A stretch of DNA of 64,000 nt, taken from NCBI GenBank assembly GCA_964410125.1, contig CAYPGQ010000001.1:81513-145512 (forward strand). Direction: 5' to 3'. A program made the position numbers and the translations under genes. Shown here in pieces: positions 18,638-27,354 of the stretch (positions are counted from its first letter, which is position 1; every line of letters begins with the position of its first letter). The notes under the pieces were generated by a model, which did not search any database, was not told the origin of the DNA, and saw nothing but the letters and a program-made list of their open reading frames with translations. The stretch comes from G020348385 sp964410125. Its GTDB lineage: Bacteria > Acidobacteriota > Aminicenantia > Aminicenantales > Aminicenantaceae.

Positions 18638-19636
18638 ATGGCTCACAACTTGAAAAACCGAAATTTTCTGAAATTATTGGATTTCACACCAGAAGAAATT
18701 CGCTTTTTGCTGAATCTCTCGGCTGATCTCAAAAAAGCAAAATATGCTGGGTCAGAGCAACCAAGATTAATCGGGAAAAACATTGCCCTCATTTTTGAAA
18801 AAGCTTCAACCAGGACAAGATGCGCTTTTGAAACAGCGGCCTTCGATCAAGGAGCGAATGTGACATATCTCGGACCGACCGGCTCCCAAATCGGAAAAAA
18901 GGAAACCATAAAAGATACGGCTCGCGTGCTGGGAAGAATGTATGATGGCATTGAATATCGAGGTTTTGGGCAGGCGATAGTCGAAGAATTGGCAAAATAC
19001 TCTGGAGTGCCGGTGTGGAATGGTCTCACAAATGAGTATCATCCAACCCAAGTTCTTGCTGATCTGTTAACAATGATGGAGCATTCTGACAAGCCTCTAA
19101 ACCAAGTGGCATTCGCTTATTTGGGCGATGCGAGAAACAACATGGGAAATTCGCTGCTAATAGGGGCAGCCAAGATGGGAATGGACTTTCGTTCAATCGC
19201 ACCAGCATCGATTCAGCCTGATGAAAAACTAGTCGAAGATGCCAAAAGAATTGCGGAAAAAACAGGCGCAAAAATAGTATTAACGGAGGATATCGAACAG
19301 GGTGTAAGGAGCTGTGATTTTCTCTGCACCGATGTCTGGGTATCCATGGGAGAGCCAGAAGATGTTTGGAAAAAGAGAATTGAGCTGCTGAAGCCATATC
19401 AGGTGAATAAAGAGACCTTGAAAATGACCAACAATCCACAAGTTAAATTCATGCACTGTTTGCCCGCATTCCACAATTGCGAAACATCTATTGGCGAAGA
19501 CATCTATCAAAAATTTGGACTAGAAGCGATGGAAGTCACTGAGGAAGTTTTTGAATCTGATGCCTCCATTGTTTTTGATGAGGCGGAAAACAGAGTCCAT
19601 ACGATTAAAGCCATTATGGTTGCAACGTTAGCCTAG
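18638..19636 (+). CDS. argF: Ornithine carbamoyltransferase
   Basis: The 332-residue enzyme carries all hallmark motifs: the carbamoyl-phosphate site STRTR (57-61), HPTQ, and the ornithine-side motif MHCLPAFH. It interconverts ornithine plus carbamoyl phosphate with citrulline. Sequence alone does not decide between the anabolic (argF) and catabolic (arcB) role; no arcA or arcC is next to it. An upstream in-frame ATG at 18614 exists, but GGGAGG lies 7 bases before the ATG at 18638, so I start there. It follows the COG2403 GTPase in what looks like a two-gene unit. Confidence 0.9.
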   Translation: MAHNLKNRNFLKLLDFTPEEIRFLLNLSADLKKAKYAGSEQPRLIGKNIALIFEKASTRTRCAFETAAFDQGANVTYLGPTGSQIGKKETIKDTARVLGRMYDGIEYRGFGQAIVEELAKYSGVPVWNGLTNEYHPTQVLADLLTMMEHSDKPLNQVAFAYLGDARNNMGNSLLIGAAKMGMDFRSIAPASIQPDEKLVEDAKRIAEKTGAKIVLTEDIEQGVRSCDFLCTDVWVSMGEPEDVWKKRIELLKPYQVNKETLKMTNNPQVKFMHCLPAFHNCETSIGEDIYQKFGLEAMEVTEEVFESDASIVFDEAENRVHTIKAIMVATLA

Positions 19637-19784
19637 TTTTAAAAGAGACGCTCCAAGGCTTAACATCTTTTCAAAACTTTAAAACTTTCCCATAATTATA
19701 AGCGAGGATTTTTCTGTTGAGATATTTATTAAGTTTCAACGGCCAAAAATGTTATATTATTGGGGAATAAAGGGAAGAAAAAAC

Positions 19785-20912
19785 ATGAAAATCGGAATAA
19801 TTTCTACCTATCCCCCTATCCACTGCGGAATAGCCACTTACTCTTCCTACTTGATCAAAGAATTGCAACGACTCAAAAACAGAGTGTATGTCGTTTGTCA
19901 CAAGGGAGGGGAAGGAATGGACTGTTCTCCTGTGTTCAACGCCGATGATCCAGACTTGCCCCACAAAGCTTTCAAAGCCATGATGGAGTTCACTCCAGAC
20001 CTTGTCCATATCCAACATGAATACGGCCTCTTTGGGAAGCAAAACGGGATGAATGTCATTCCCCTTGCTTATAAATTTAAATTGAGCCGTATCCCGACAG
20101 TCATAACCCTCCATACCGTCCTGGAAGAGTGCAGTTATGAAGAGCAGGTCATCGAGAAGGCACTGGCAGATATTTCAGATGCCATTATTGTTCACGAACT
20201 ATATCAAAGAGAATTAATCAAAAAGAGGACTGGCCATCAAGATAAAGTATACGTCATTCCTCATGGTGTGCGCGATCTTATCCCCGTCTCCAAAGCGAAA
20301 GAGGGATTGAGACTCGAAAGGAAAAGGATTGTGCTTCTTATGGGTTACTTTAGGAGAAGCAAAAATTTTGAGCGTGTGGTGAAGATTTTCCCTCGCGTTA
20401 CAGAATCCGTCGATAATGCCCTTCTGCTTGTAGCTTCTGGAGCAAGGATGCCAGAAGATATCTCCTATCAGGAAGAGTTTCTTGAAGATGTGGCTACCTC
20501 AGCTGTAAAAGATAAAATAAAAGTACTACTTGGGCCATTTTCCCACAATAAATTTGACCTTATCCTATCAGCAGCGGATGTTGTAGTCCTTCCCTATCTC
20601 AAGGGCGGCCAAAGCGGGATTTTAGCTCATTGTCATGCCTTTGCAAAACCAGCTGTCGTTTGCTCCGAAGTGACAGCCATGGCTAATCTGGTCCAAAAGG
20701 CAAGAAGCGGCCTTGTGGCGCATACCGATTCTGAGCTGGCAGAGGCAATAATTACCATTCTGACAGAGAAGAATCTGGCGAGAGAATTTTCAGAGAATGC
20801 CAGAGCTTATGTCGAAAAGCATATCTCCTGGAAGATCATTGCATCCAGACATATGGATGTCTATAATAAGATTCTAAAAAATCGGCATCCGCCTGGAGAA
20901 AGCTACGATTGA
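19785..20912 (+). CDS. GT4-family glycosyltransferase
   Basis: The 375-residue GT-B fold protein begins MKIGIISTYPPIHCGIATYS, a typical GT4 N-terminus with a glycine-rich acceptor-side loop. It contains a donor-site region with the EX7E-like stretch near PYLKGGQSGILAHCHAFAKP. The first ATG is at 19749, but GGGAAG precedes the ATG at 19785. It is 19 bases upstream of a GH130 phosphorylase and probably in the same transcript, which suggests a mannose-containing product. Donor and acceptor are not known. Confidence 0.75.
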   Translation: MKIGIISTYPPIHCGIATYSSYLIKELQRLKNRVYVVCHKGGEGMDCSPVFNADDPDLPHKAFKAMMEFTPDLVHIQHEYGLFGKQNGMNVIPLAYKFKLSRIPTVITLHTVLEECSYEEQVIEKALADISDAIIVHELYQRELIKKRTGHQDKVYVIPHGVRDLIPVSKAKEGLRLERKRIVLLMGYFRRSKNFERVVKIFPRVTESVDNALLLVASGARMPEDISYQEEFLEDVATSAVKDKIKVLLGPFSHNKFDLILSAADVVVLPYLKGGQSGILAHCHAFAKPAVVCSEVTAMANLVQKARSGLVAHTDSELAEAIITILTEKNLAREFSENARAYVEKHISWKIIASRHMDVYNKILKNRHPPGESYD

Positions 20913-20931
20913 GGAGGATTCAAGGAGCAAG

Positions 20932-21876
20932 ATGAGTAAAGGAAGAAAAAAAAGGAAAGAGATTGTCGAAAAATATATTGGAAATCCGATCATCACGAGC
21001 AAAGACATCCCCATTCCGTGTAACACGGTTTTTAATGCAGCTGCCACGGTGTATAGGGATGAATATATCCTTCTTGTTCGAGTTGAGGGCGTTGAGGGCA
21101 AATCTTCGCTCTGGATAGCTAGGAGCAAAGATGGAAAGAAGTTTGAAATAGATAAAAAACCTGCCCTTATTCCATCGAATCAGGAGCCCTTCAAGACATA
21201 TGAAAAGAGGGGCCTGGAGGATCCGCGAATCACGAAGGTCGATGATACTTACTATATCATCTACACGGCTTATTCCCATTATTCCCCCCGCCTTGCGCTG
21301 GCTAAAACACGAGATTTTGAAAATTTTGAGAGGATTGCACTGATTTCTGAGCCAGTGAATAAAAACGCTGTTATTTTCCCCAAAAAATTTCAAAGAAGAT
21401 ATGTCCGCTATGATAGACCCATGGCAACAGGCATTGCCACTTGGATATCTTATTCCTATGACCTCATACATTGGGGAAATTCAAGCATGATCTTCGAAAC
21501 ACGGCCAGGCTTTTGGGATGCAGACAGGATTGGCCCTGGCGCCCCGCCCATCCGAACAAAAAAGGGGTGGCTTCTCATATACCATGGCGTCAAAAAGACA
21601 TCTGCGGGTCCCATTTACAGACTTGGAGTTGCCCTTTTCGATCTCAAGGATCCGTCCAAGCTTATTGGCCGCTCAAGAGAGCCGATTCTCTCACCTTCTG
21701 AATATTACGAGAGGGCCGGTGATGTTCCGAATGTTGTTTTTACAACCGGGGCAATCCTGGAGAAAACAGGAGAAGTTAAGATATACTATGGGGCCTGCGA
21801 TACATATATATGTCTTGCGACTGCCCGAATAGATGATCTCCTTGCTCTGTGCAAAAAGAAAGAAACAGAGGTTTAA
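20932..21876 (+). CDS. GH130-family glycoside phosphorylase
   Basis: The 314-residue five-bladed propeller protein shows the GH130 signature RGLEDPRI (catalytic Asp97 within it) and DADRIGPGAPPIRTKKGWL, where phosphate- and sugar-binding residues lie. Characterised GH130 enzymes phosphorolyse beta-mannosides to mannose 1-phosphate, acting in the cytoplasm. No signal peptide is present, which agrees. AGGAG is close to the ATG, and the GT4 gene ends 19 bases upstream. The exact linkage cleaved cannot be told. Confidence 0.8.
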   Translation: MSKGRKKRKEIVEKYIGNPIITSKDIPIPCNTVFNAAATVYRDEYILLVRVEGVEGKSSLWIARSKDGKKFEIDKKPALIPSNQEPFKTYEKRGLEDPRITKVDDTYYIIYTAYSHYSPRLALAKTRDFENFERIALISEPVNKNAVIFPKKFQRRYVRYDRPMATGIATWISYSYDLIHWGNSSMIFETRPGFWDADRIGPGAPPIRTKKGWLLIYHGVKKTSAGPIYRLGVALFDLKDPSKLIGRSREPILSPSEYYERAGDVPNVVFTTGAILEKTGEVKIYYGACDTYICLATARIDDLLALCKKKETEV

Positions 21877-21893
21877 AAAGCTTCGTCGTGTAA

Positions 21894-22634
21894 TTATTCC
21901 CGCCTCAACCTTCTCCGCTGGATGAATAGGCTGAGGACAAAAAATAACGAAGTAAAGAGAACCAGCATGATTAGATCCAGCCCTAGGGGAAAGCCACTTG
22001 AATGGTCAAAAAGGGTGTTCCTCAAGCCATCTACGGAATATGTCAGAGGGAGCAGCCAGGCTAAATATTTTAAAAATCCAGGCATAGATTCCAAAGGGAT
22101 AAAAACTCCACAGACGAAAATCATAGGAAAACGAAAAAAATTAAACATCGTCATAGCTTCGAAAACTTCCTTTACGCTGTTTGCCACAAACATGCCCAGG
22201 GCTGCAAAGGAAGCCGCAGAGAGCAACATCAGAACTAAGCTCATGAATATTTTATGGGGACTGAGGTGAAAAAAGAACACGGAAACGATGAAAAAAAGAA
22301 GCCCCATAAGGAATCCGAATATCACTCCGCTGAGCATTTTCCCCAAAAGCAATGAAGCCTTACCGATGGGGGCCAAAAATAATCTCTCCAGCGTCCCTAC
22401 TCTTTTCTCAAAGGTTATCACCACCCCCTCCATTGAGGTGGCACCGAAAAGCAGCACCATTCCGATCAAGCCAGGGACGATTTCTCGGATTCCTTGAGGG
22501 TTTTTCAAATAGAAGGCAAAAACAAGTGCCAGGGGCATGATAATGCCCCAACTTATCAGCGGAGGTTTCAGGTAATAGGTTTTTAAATCTTTTAAGGTCA
22601 CATAAAAGATTTTGGAGAGAGTAGGTGTGTGCAT
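21894..22634 (-). CDS. ABC-2 type transporter permease
   Basis: The 246-residue integral membrane protein has six hydrophobic segments and the ABC-2 layout: a cytoplasmic amphipathic start, the GTLERLFLAPIGKASLLLGK loop, and the late CGVFIPLESMPGFLKYLAWLLPLTY segment typical of drug or polysaccharide exporters. It begins 1 base after the stop of the upstream ATPase gene, so the two form one exporter. The substrate is unknown. Confidence 0.85.
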   Translation of the reverse strand: MHTPTLSKIFYVTLKDLKTYYLKPPLISWGIIMPLALVFAFYLKNPQGIREIVPGLIGMVLLFGATSMEGVVITFEKRVGTLERLFLAPIGKASLLLGKMLSGVIFGFLMGLLFFIVSVFFFHLSPHKIFMSLVLMLLSAASFAALGMFVANSVKEVFEAMTMFNFFRFPMIFVCGVFIPLESMPGFLKYLAWLLPLTYSVDGLRNTLFDHSSGFPLGLDLIMLVLFTSLFFVLSLFIQRRRLRRE

Positions 22635-22635
22635 T

Positions 22636-23613
22636 TTATGGTTTCAATTCTTTATCGATTTTCATAAGTTCAAGGTCTAAGCCTGTCAAATGAACGAAGG
22701 TATCTTCCAGCGAGGCTGAAGCAGTATTGATAGCGCGAATCCTGACTTTTTCTTTCCGCAGAATCTTTAGAACTGCCTCGAGGACCAGATCCACATCATC
22801 GCATTGAACCTCTATGCTGGAATTCGTCAGTTCAAGGCTTTTGACCCTTTCCATTCTGGACAACTGCTGCTTGAGGCCCTGCTTGATTCCGTCTACCGTA
22901 AAAATAAGGCGTTGAGGAGCAGGCGTCATCCGTTTCAAGGCCTCAACCGTATCCATGGAAATAATTTCTCCCTTTACAAGAATGGCAACCCTCTGGCATA
23001 AGGCTTCGGCCTCTCCGATATTGTGCGTGGTTAAAAATATGGTCACACCGGAGCGATGCAACTGCTGAATTAAAGCTCTTAAATGTCTTGAGCTTGCTAC
23101 ATCTAGACCAATGGTGGGTTCGTCAAGAAAAACGATTTCCGGTTTATGAACAAGAGATGCGGCTATGGTAAGACTGCGCTTCATGCCTTTGGAAAGCTGG
23201 GAAAAGAGTACATTTCGCTTGTCATAGAGGCCAAATTCTCTCAATAAATCCTCAGCCCGTTCTCTTCGCGATTTCTTTGCTATTCCATAAAGTTGTGCAA
23301 TAAATATGAGGTTGTTGAGGGAGCTCAGCTCTGGATAGAGGTTGGACACCTCTGGCACAGCCCCAATATGTTGTTTAACCCAGATTTCATCTTTTTGGAT
23401 ATTGTGCCCGAAGATAAAGACATCCCCGCGGTTAGACCGGCTCAAACCTGTGATTATTCGTAGAGTGGTTGTTTTTCCGGCCCCGTTAGGTCCAAGGAAG
23501 CCGAATATTTCCCCTTTCTGGACAGAAAAATCGATTCCTTTAAGAGCCCAGAATCCATTATAACTTTTGGCCAATCCGGCCGTCTGAACAGCTAATTTAT
23601 TAATTTTGGACAT
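22636..23613 (-). CDS. ABC transporter ATP-binding protein
   Basis: The 325-residue ATPase has Walker A (GPNGAGKTTT), a Q-loop region, the signature LSKGMKRS, Walker B plus catalytic Glu (IVFLDEPTIGLD) and the H-loop (TTHN). A C-terminal extension of about 100 residues follows, with the DrrA-like beta domain. It pairs with the ABC-2 permease that follows immediately. The product is probably an exporter of the drug/lipid/polysaccharide class. Confidence 0.9.
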   Translation of the reverse strand: MSKINKLAVQTAGLAKSYNGFWALKGIDFSVQKGEIFGFLGPNGAGKTTTLRIITGLSRSNRGDVFIFGHNIQKDEIWVKQHIGAVPEVSNLYPELSSLNNLIFIAQLYGIAKKSRRERAEDLLREFGLYDKRNVLFSQLSKGMKRSLTIAASLVHKPEIVFLDEPTIGLDVASSRHLRALIQQLHRSGVTIFLTTHNIGEAEALCQRVAILVKGEIISMDTVEALKRMTPAPQRLIFTVDGIKQGLKQQLSRMERVKSLELTNSSIEVQCDDVDLVLEAVLKILRKEKVRIRAINTASASLEDTFVHLTGLDLELMKIDKELKP

Positions 23614-23712
23614 TTATGGATTGACACTCCTATCTTTTCAGTCTTTATTTCTGAAGACCATTACCCAAGCAAATAATTTCTGTTCCAAATAACTATTCTA
23701 AAACGACGTCTA

Positions 23713-24374
23713 CTATTTTAATACAACATCTTTGATAATTAAAAGGGCCGCGACTCCTAATAGAACTGTTCCAAAAATCAACTTGATAGATCTCGATTTC
23801 AACTTCCCCGCCATAAGCCAAGAGCCTGCCTGGCTTCCAGCGAAAACGGCTAACACACACAGCCCCCAAACAAGCCAAACAGGCTGGGCAGCCGTGAAAA
23901 TATGGGATATAAAGCTTGAAGCTCCGGAAAAAGTGACCACCATGGCCGAAGTTGCGGCAGCTATTTTTGCCTCAAATCCCACAATATACAACAAGGGAAC
24001 AACAAAACTGCCCCCCTCCTCTGCCAATCAAGCCAGCAAAAATCCGAGAACTGCCCCCGCGCTTATGCTTAAAACAATTTTTTTCTTTGTGGATAAGGCG
24101 CCTCTCTCGGGCTTCCACCCACTGAGCATCAGCATGGCGGCCGATCTATGAGTTTTTTCCGCCCATAGGTTAAAGCTGCAGAGGAGCTGTTCACAATATT
24201 CAACAACATGCCCAAAGGGATGGCCTGTGTTTTAAAATCCATTCCCAACCAATAGAGAACGGGAATATAGAGTTGAAACCCACCCATGCCCAGAATAGAA
24301 AACAAAAAAGCGATAAAGAAAAAAATGAGCGGTGCAAGATATAATGTGAATTTTCCTTCAATCGCATCTCTTTC
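23713..24374 (-). pseudogene. Broken TauE/SafE (TSUP) family sulfite/anion exporter
   Basis: Two frames together make one TauE/SafE-like membrane protein. The N-terminal part (from about 24374) reads FSILGMGGFQLYIPVLYWLG and runs into a TGA at 24131-24129. The continuation lies in another frame (AAMLMLSGWKPERGALS) and contains an in-frame TGA at 24030-24028, where family members have a glycine (AGLLGxGGG). The C-terminal half (EEGGSFVVPLLYIVG to the stop at 23713) is intact. No good start codon remains upstream. One frameshift (between 24170 and 24131), one nonsense codon and a lost start argue for real decay. Confidence 0.75.
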
Positions 24375-24416
24375 TTAACAGTCAGCTGGCACTTGAGTGT
24401 AGGGAAGAAAAACGGA

Positions 24417-24508
24417 TGGCGGAGAGGGTGGGATTCGAACCCACGATACTGCATTCACAGTATAGCGATTTTCGAGACCGCCGCCTTCAACCACTCGGCC
24501 ACCTCTCC
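24417..24508 (-). tRNA. tRNA-Ser (anticodon CGA)
   Basis: A complete class II tRNA: acceptor GGAGAGG pairs with CCTCTCC, and the D-arm reads GCCGAGTGGTTGAAGGC. The anticodon arm has 5 base pairs with loop CTCGAAA (anticodon CGA, reading UCG). It has a long variable arm (ATACTG/CAGTAT) and T-arm GTGGGTTCGAATCCCAC. The CCA end is encoded (24419-24417). It lies between tadA and the broken TauE gene. Confidence 0.95.
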
Positions 24509-24515
24509 ATATCTC

Positions 24516-24977
24516 CTATTTTACAAAGCCTGATCTCTTTTTTTCAAAGAAAGATTTCAAGATTTTACCGCATTCTGCTGCCAAAACTCCACCTTTTACT
24601 TCAACCCTGTGATTCATTTTTACAAAAGGAAAGGACATCACCGATTCCACGGCTCCGCCCTTGGGATCGAAAGCGCCAAAAACCACTCTCCGCAACCTGG
24701 CATGAACAGCTGCCCCCAAACACATGGCACACGGTTCGAGGGTTACATACAGCTCACAGCCTGTAAGTCTGTAGTTCCTTTTCTCCTGACAGGCCTCTCT
24801 TATCACCTCAATTTCTGCGTGAGCTGTTGGGTCAGCGGACAAAAGCGGTTTATTATGCCCGCACGCAATAACCTTTTCGCCTTCAACAAGAACAGCTCCC
24901 ACAGGAACCTCTCCTACCTTCATTGCCTTCTTCGCCTCTGCTAAGGCTTCCTGCATGAAATGTTCGTCTTTATCCAT
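24516..24977 (-). CDS. tadA: tRNA(adenosine-34) deaminase
   Basis: The 153-residue cytidine-deaminase-fold enzyme has the zinc and catalytic motifs TAHAEIEVI (HAE) and LEPCAMCLGA (PCxxC). It has the TadA-type C-terminus with FDPKGGAVES and a final helix carrying FF. It converts adenosine 34 to inosine in tRNA-Arg(ACG). The frame opens at a TTG at 24992; the ATG at 24977 with GAGG upstream is the likelier start. It is directly upstream of tRNA-Ser on the same strand. Confidence 0.9.
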   Translation of the reverse strand: MDKDEHFMQEALAEAKKAMKVGEVPVGAVLVEGEKVIACGHNKPLLSADPTAHAEIEVIREACQEKRNYRLTGCELYVTLEPCAMCLGAAVHARLRRVVFGAFDPKGGAVESVMSFPFVKMNHRVEVKGGVLAAECGKILKSFFEKKRSGFVK

Positions 24978-25080
24978 TCGAAGCTGCCTCAATCACAGCG
25001 ATTGATTTTACCTCTGCTGCCCCAAATTTACAACCAAATGCTCTCGTTGATGCAATAGGGAGATTGCGATATAATCATCG

Positions 25081-26295
25081 ATGAATTCGATGGAAGCATT
25101 CGAGTGTGTTTTTTGCCAGAAAAACTACCCTGTCGACCCATTTCATACATTCTGTCCCAAATGTCAGGAGCCGCTTCTATACATAGGCCCACAAACAGAT
25201 AAAAAATTTCATCACAACAAAGATCATCCTTTAGAAGTTATGCTTGATTTTCTTCCCCTGGACCACGTAAACCATGATCTCAGTCTGGGTGAAGGCAATA
25301 CACCTTTGATCAGACTCAAGAATGTTGAAAAAAACTTCCGGTTGCCAGCCCTGTATGCAAAAAACGAGACCATCAATCCAACACTCAGTTTTAAAGACAG
25401 AGGAACAGCATTAGCCATTCAAAAAGCAATCTCTCTCGGCATTGAAAAAATTGGCACTGTTTCTACTGGAAATATGGCCATTTCGACAGCTGCTTATGGA
25501 GCAAGAGCGGGAATAAAAACATTTGTGTTGGTCAAAGATGGCGCACATCGCGAAATACTCAATTCAACTGGCATATACAATCCTGTGATGATCAATGTCA
25601 AAGGGGACTATGGAGAGCTATTCCGGAGGAGTTTTTCTCTTGGCAAAAAAAATAATATTTATTTCACAAATTCGGTGGATCCTTTCCGGATCGAAGGTTA
25701 TAAGGTGACAGCGTTTGAGACCTTCTTTCAGTTAGATCAAAGAGTGCCTGATTTCATCTTTGTTCCTGTGAGTTCAGGGGGGCATTTGATCGGAATTATA
25801 AAAGCTTTCCACGAACTCAAACAACACGGATTCATCAAGAAGTATCCCCATTTTGTTGGTGTTCAAGCGGAAGGCTGCTCTCCGATTGCTAGAACCTTCC
25901 AAGCAAAAAAGCTAAGTGTGGAAAGGATTGAAAAAGCCGAGACCATCGCAAAAGCCATTTCCAATCCCGATCCGCCAGGGGGAAATATTTTGCTTAGGAT
26001 GATTAGGCGTGCTGGAGGAACCATAATGAGTGCTCCAGAGGATAAAATTCTCGAGGCCCAAAGAAAATTGGCCGAACTCGAGGGGATATTTATCCAACCT
26101 GCTTCGGCAACAACTCTTGTCGGTTTTCTGGAGCTAGCTGAAAAGGGAAAGATTGGCCCAAAGAGCAGAATCGTTTTGATCCTCACAGGAAGCGGGATGA
26201 AAGCTTCAAAAAAAACCAAGAAATCTGATGCTCAAGTTTTGCAAGCGTCTCTTTCTGATCTGCCAGATATCATAAAATCTGTTAAATCAGATTGA
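25081..26295 (+). CDS. thrC: Threonine synthase (PLP-dependent)
   Basis: The 404-residue protein has an N-terminal zinc-ribbon-like segment (Cys9, Cys12, Cys25, Cys28), typical of one threonine synthase subgroup, and a fold-type II PLP core. The PLP lysine is Lys105 in the motif TLSFKDRG. STGNMAIS binds phosphate, and LTGSGMKA lies near the end. It converts O-phosphohomoserine to threonine. The ATG three codons later (25090) is an alternative start. It is transcribed away from tadA. Confidence 0.85.
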   Translation: MNSMEAFECVFCQKNYPVDPFHTFCPKCQEPLLYIGPQTDKKFHHNKDHPLEVMLDFLPLDHVNHDLSLGEGNTPLIRLKNVEKNFRLPALYAKNETINPTLSFKDRGTALAIQKAISLGIEKIGTVSTGNMAISTAAYGARAGIKTFVLVKDGAHREILNSTGIYNPVMINVKGDYGELFRRSFSLGKKNNIYFTNSVDPFRIEGYKVTAFETFFQLDQRVPDFIFVPVSSGGHLIGIIKAFHELKQHGFIKKYPHFVGVQAEGCSPIARTFQAKKLSVERIEKAETIAKAISNPDPPGGNILLRMIRRAGGTIMSAPEDKILEAQRKLAELEGIFIQPASATTLVGFLELAEKGKIGPKSRIVLILTGSGMKASKKTKKSDAQVLQASLSDLPDIIKSVKSD

Positions 26296-26376
26296 ATTTC
26301 TGTTGGTAAAAAAAAGTATCTTTTGTGTAAGAATATGTTATCATGACTAATACTCAACGCAAGAAAGGAGGTCTTT

Positions 26377-27354
26377 ATGAGTAACGGCGACTTTCCAGCT
26401 ATGGAGATTCGGCTACCAAAAATTAATCCAACAATCATCAAACTTTCCGTAGTAGGCCTGGTCATCCTCATCGTGCTGTTCAGTTCTTTCTATCAGATTC
26501 GTCCCGAGGAAATGGGTGTAATCCTCCGGTTCGGAAAATTCGTCAGGACGACAGATCCTGGACTCCACCTCAAGCTCCCAGGTATCGAGCAATTGATGAA
26601 AGTACCGGTTCAAAGGCAGTTGAAGATGGAGTTTGGGTTTCGAACAGAAGTGCCAGGAATAAGGACAGAATACAGGGCAACTCCGGAAACCCAAAAGGAA
26701 TCTCGGATGCTGACAGGTGACTTGAACGTGGCGGATGTGGAATGGATCGTGCAGTACAAAATAAAGGATGCCTATAATTTCCTCTTCAAGCTCAGAGATG
26801 CAGAAAGCACTTTTCACTACATGAACGAGGCGGTTGTGAGAAAAATCGTCGGGGATAATTCAGTGGATGAGGTCATCACCGTCGGAAGAGCCAGAATAGC
26901 CTTAGAAGCCAAAGAAGAGCTGCAGACACTTTGCGACCTGTACGAGATCGGAATAGAAGTCAACCAGCTCATCTTCCAGGATGTCAATCCCCCTGCCCCT
27001 GTGAAACCATCATTCAACGAAGTCAACGAGGCGCTTCAAGAAAAAGAGCGAAAAATCAACGAGGCCTGGTCGGAATATAACCAAGAAATCCCCAAGGCCC
27101 GTGGAGAAGCAGAGCAGATGATTCGAGGTGCCGAAGGGTACGCCACGGAAAGAGTGAACAACGCCGAAGGAGACGCCAACCGTTTCAGAGCTATCTACAG
27201 AGAGTATGCCCGGGCTCCATTGGTGACAAGAAAACGTCTCTATCTTGAAGCCATCAACGAGATTCTCCCGAAGATAAACAAAAAAATCATTTTTGACGAG
27301 CAAATGAAAAACATCCTGCCTCTTCTGAATCTCGGGGAGGAGGTGATAAAATGA
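26377..27354 (+). CDS. hflK: HflK, SPFH-domain membrane protein
   Basis: The 325-residue protein has one membrane helix (about 24-43) followed by the SPFH/band 7 domain (VILRFGKFVRTTDPGLHLKL) and a C-terminal coiled coil rich in Glu and Arg. With HflC it forms a cage around FtsH protease in known systems and adjusts its access to membrane substrates. AAGGAGG precedes the ATG. Its stop overlaps the hflC start (ATGA), so the two are coupled. Confidence 0.9.
   Translation: MSNGDFPAMEIRLPKINPTIIKLSVVGLVILIVLFSSFYQIRPEEMGVILRFGKFVRTTDPGLHLKLPGIEQLMKVPVQRQLKMEFGFRTEVPGIRTEYRATPETQKESRMLTGDLNVADVEWIVQYKIKDAYNFLFKLRDAESTFHYMNEAVVRKIVGDNSVDEVITVGRARIALEAKEELQTLCDLYEIGIEVNQLIFQDVNPPAPVKPSFNEVNEALQEKERKINEAWSEYNQEIPKARGEAEQMIRGAEGYATERVNNAEGDANRFRAIYREYARAPLVTRKRLYLEAINEILPKINKKIIFDEQMKNILPLLNLGEEVIK

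Noticed and set aside
20932..21876. Secreted glycoside hydrolase for plant mannan
   Set aside because: No signal peptide, and the motifs are those of cytoplasmic GH130 phosphorylases.
24028..24030. In-frame TGA in the TauE gene as a selenocysteine codon
   Set aside because: The aligned family position is glycine (one base from GGA), a separate frameshift lies upstream, and no selenocysteine insertion hairpin was recognised after it. Decay explains it better.
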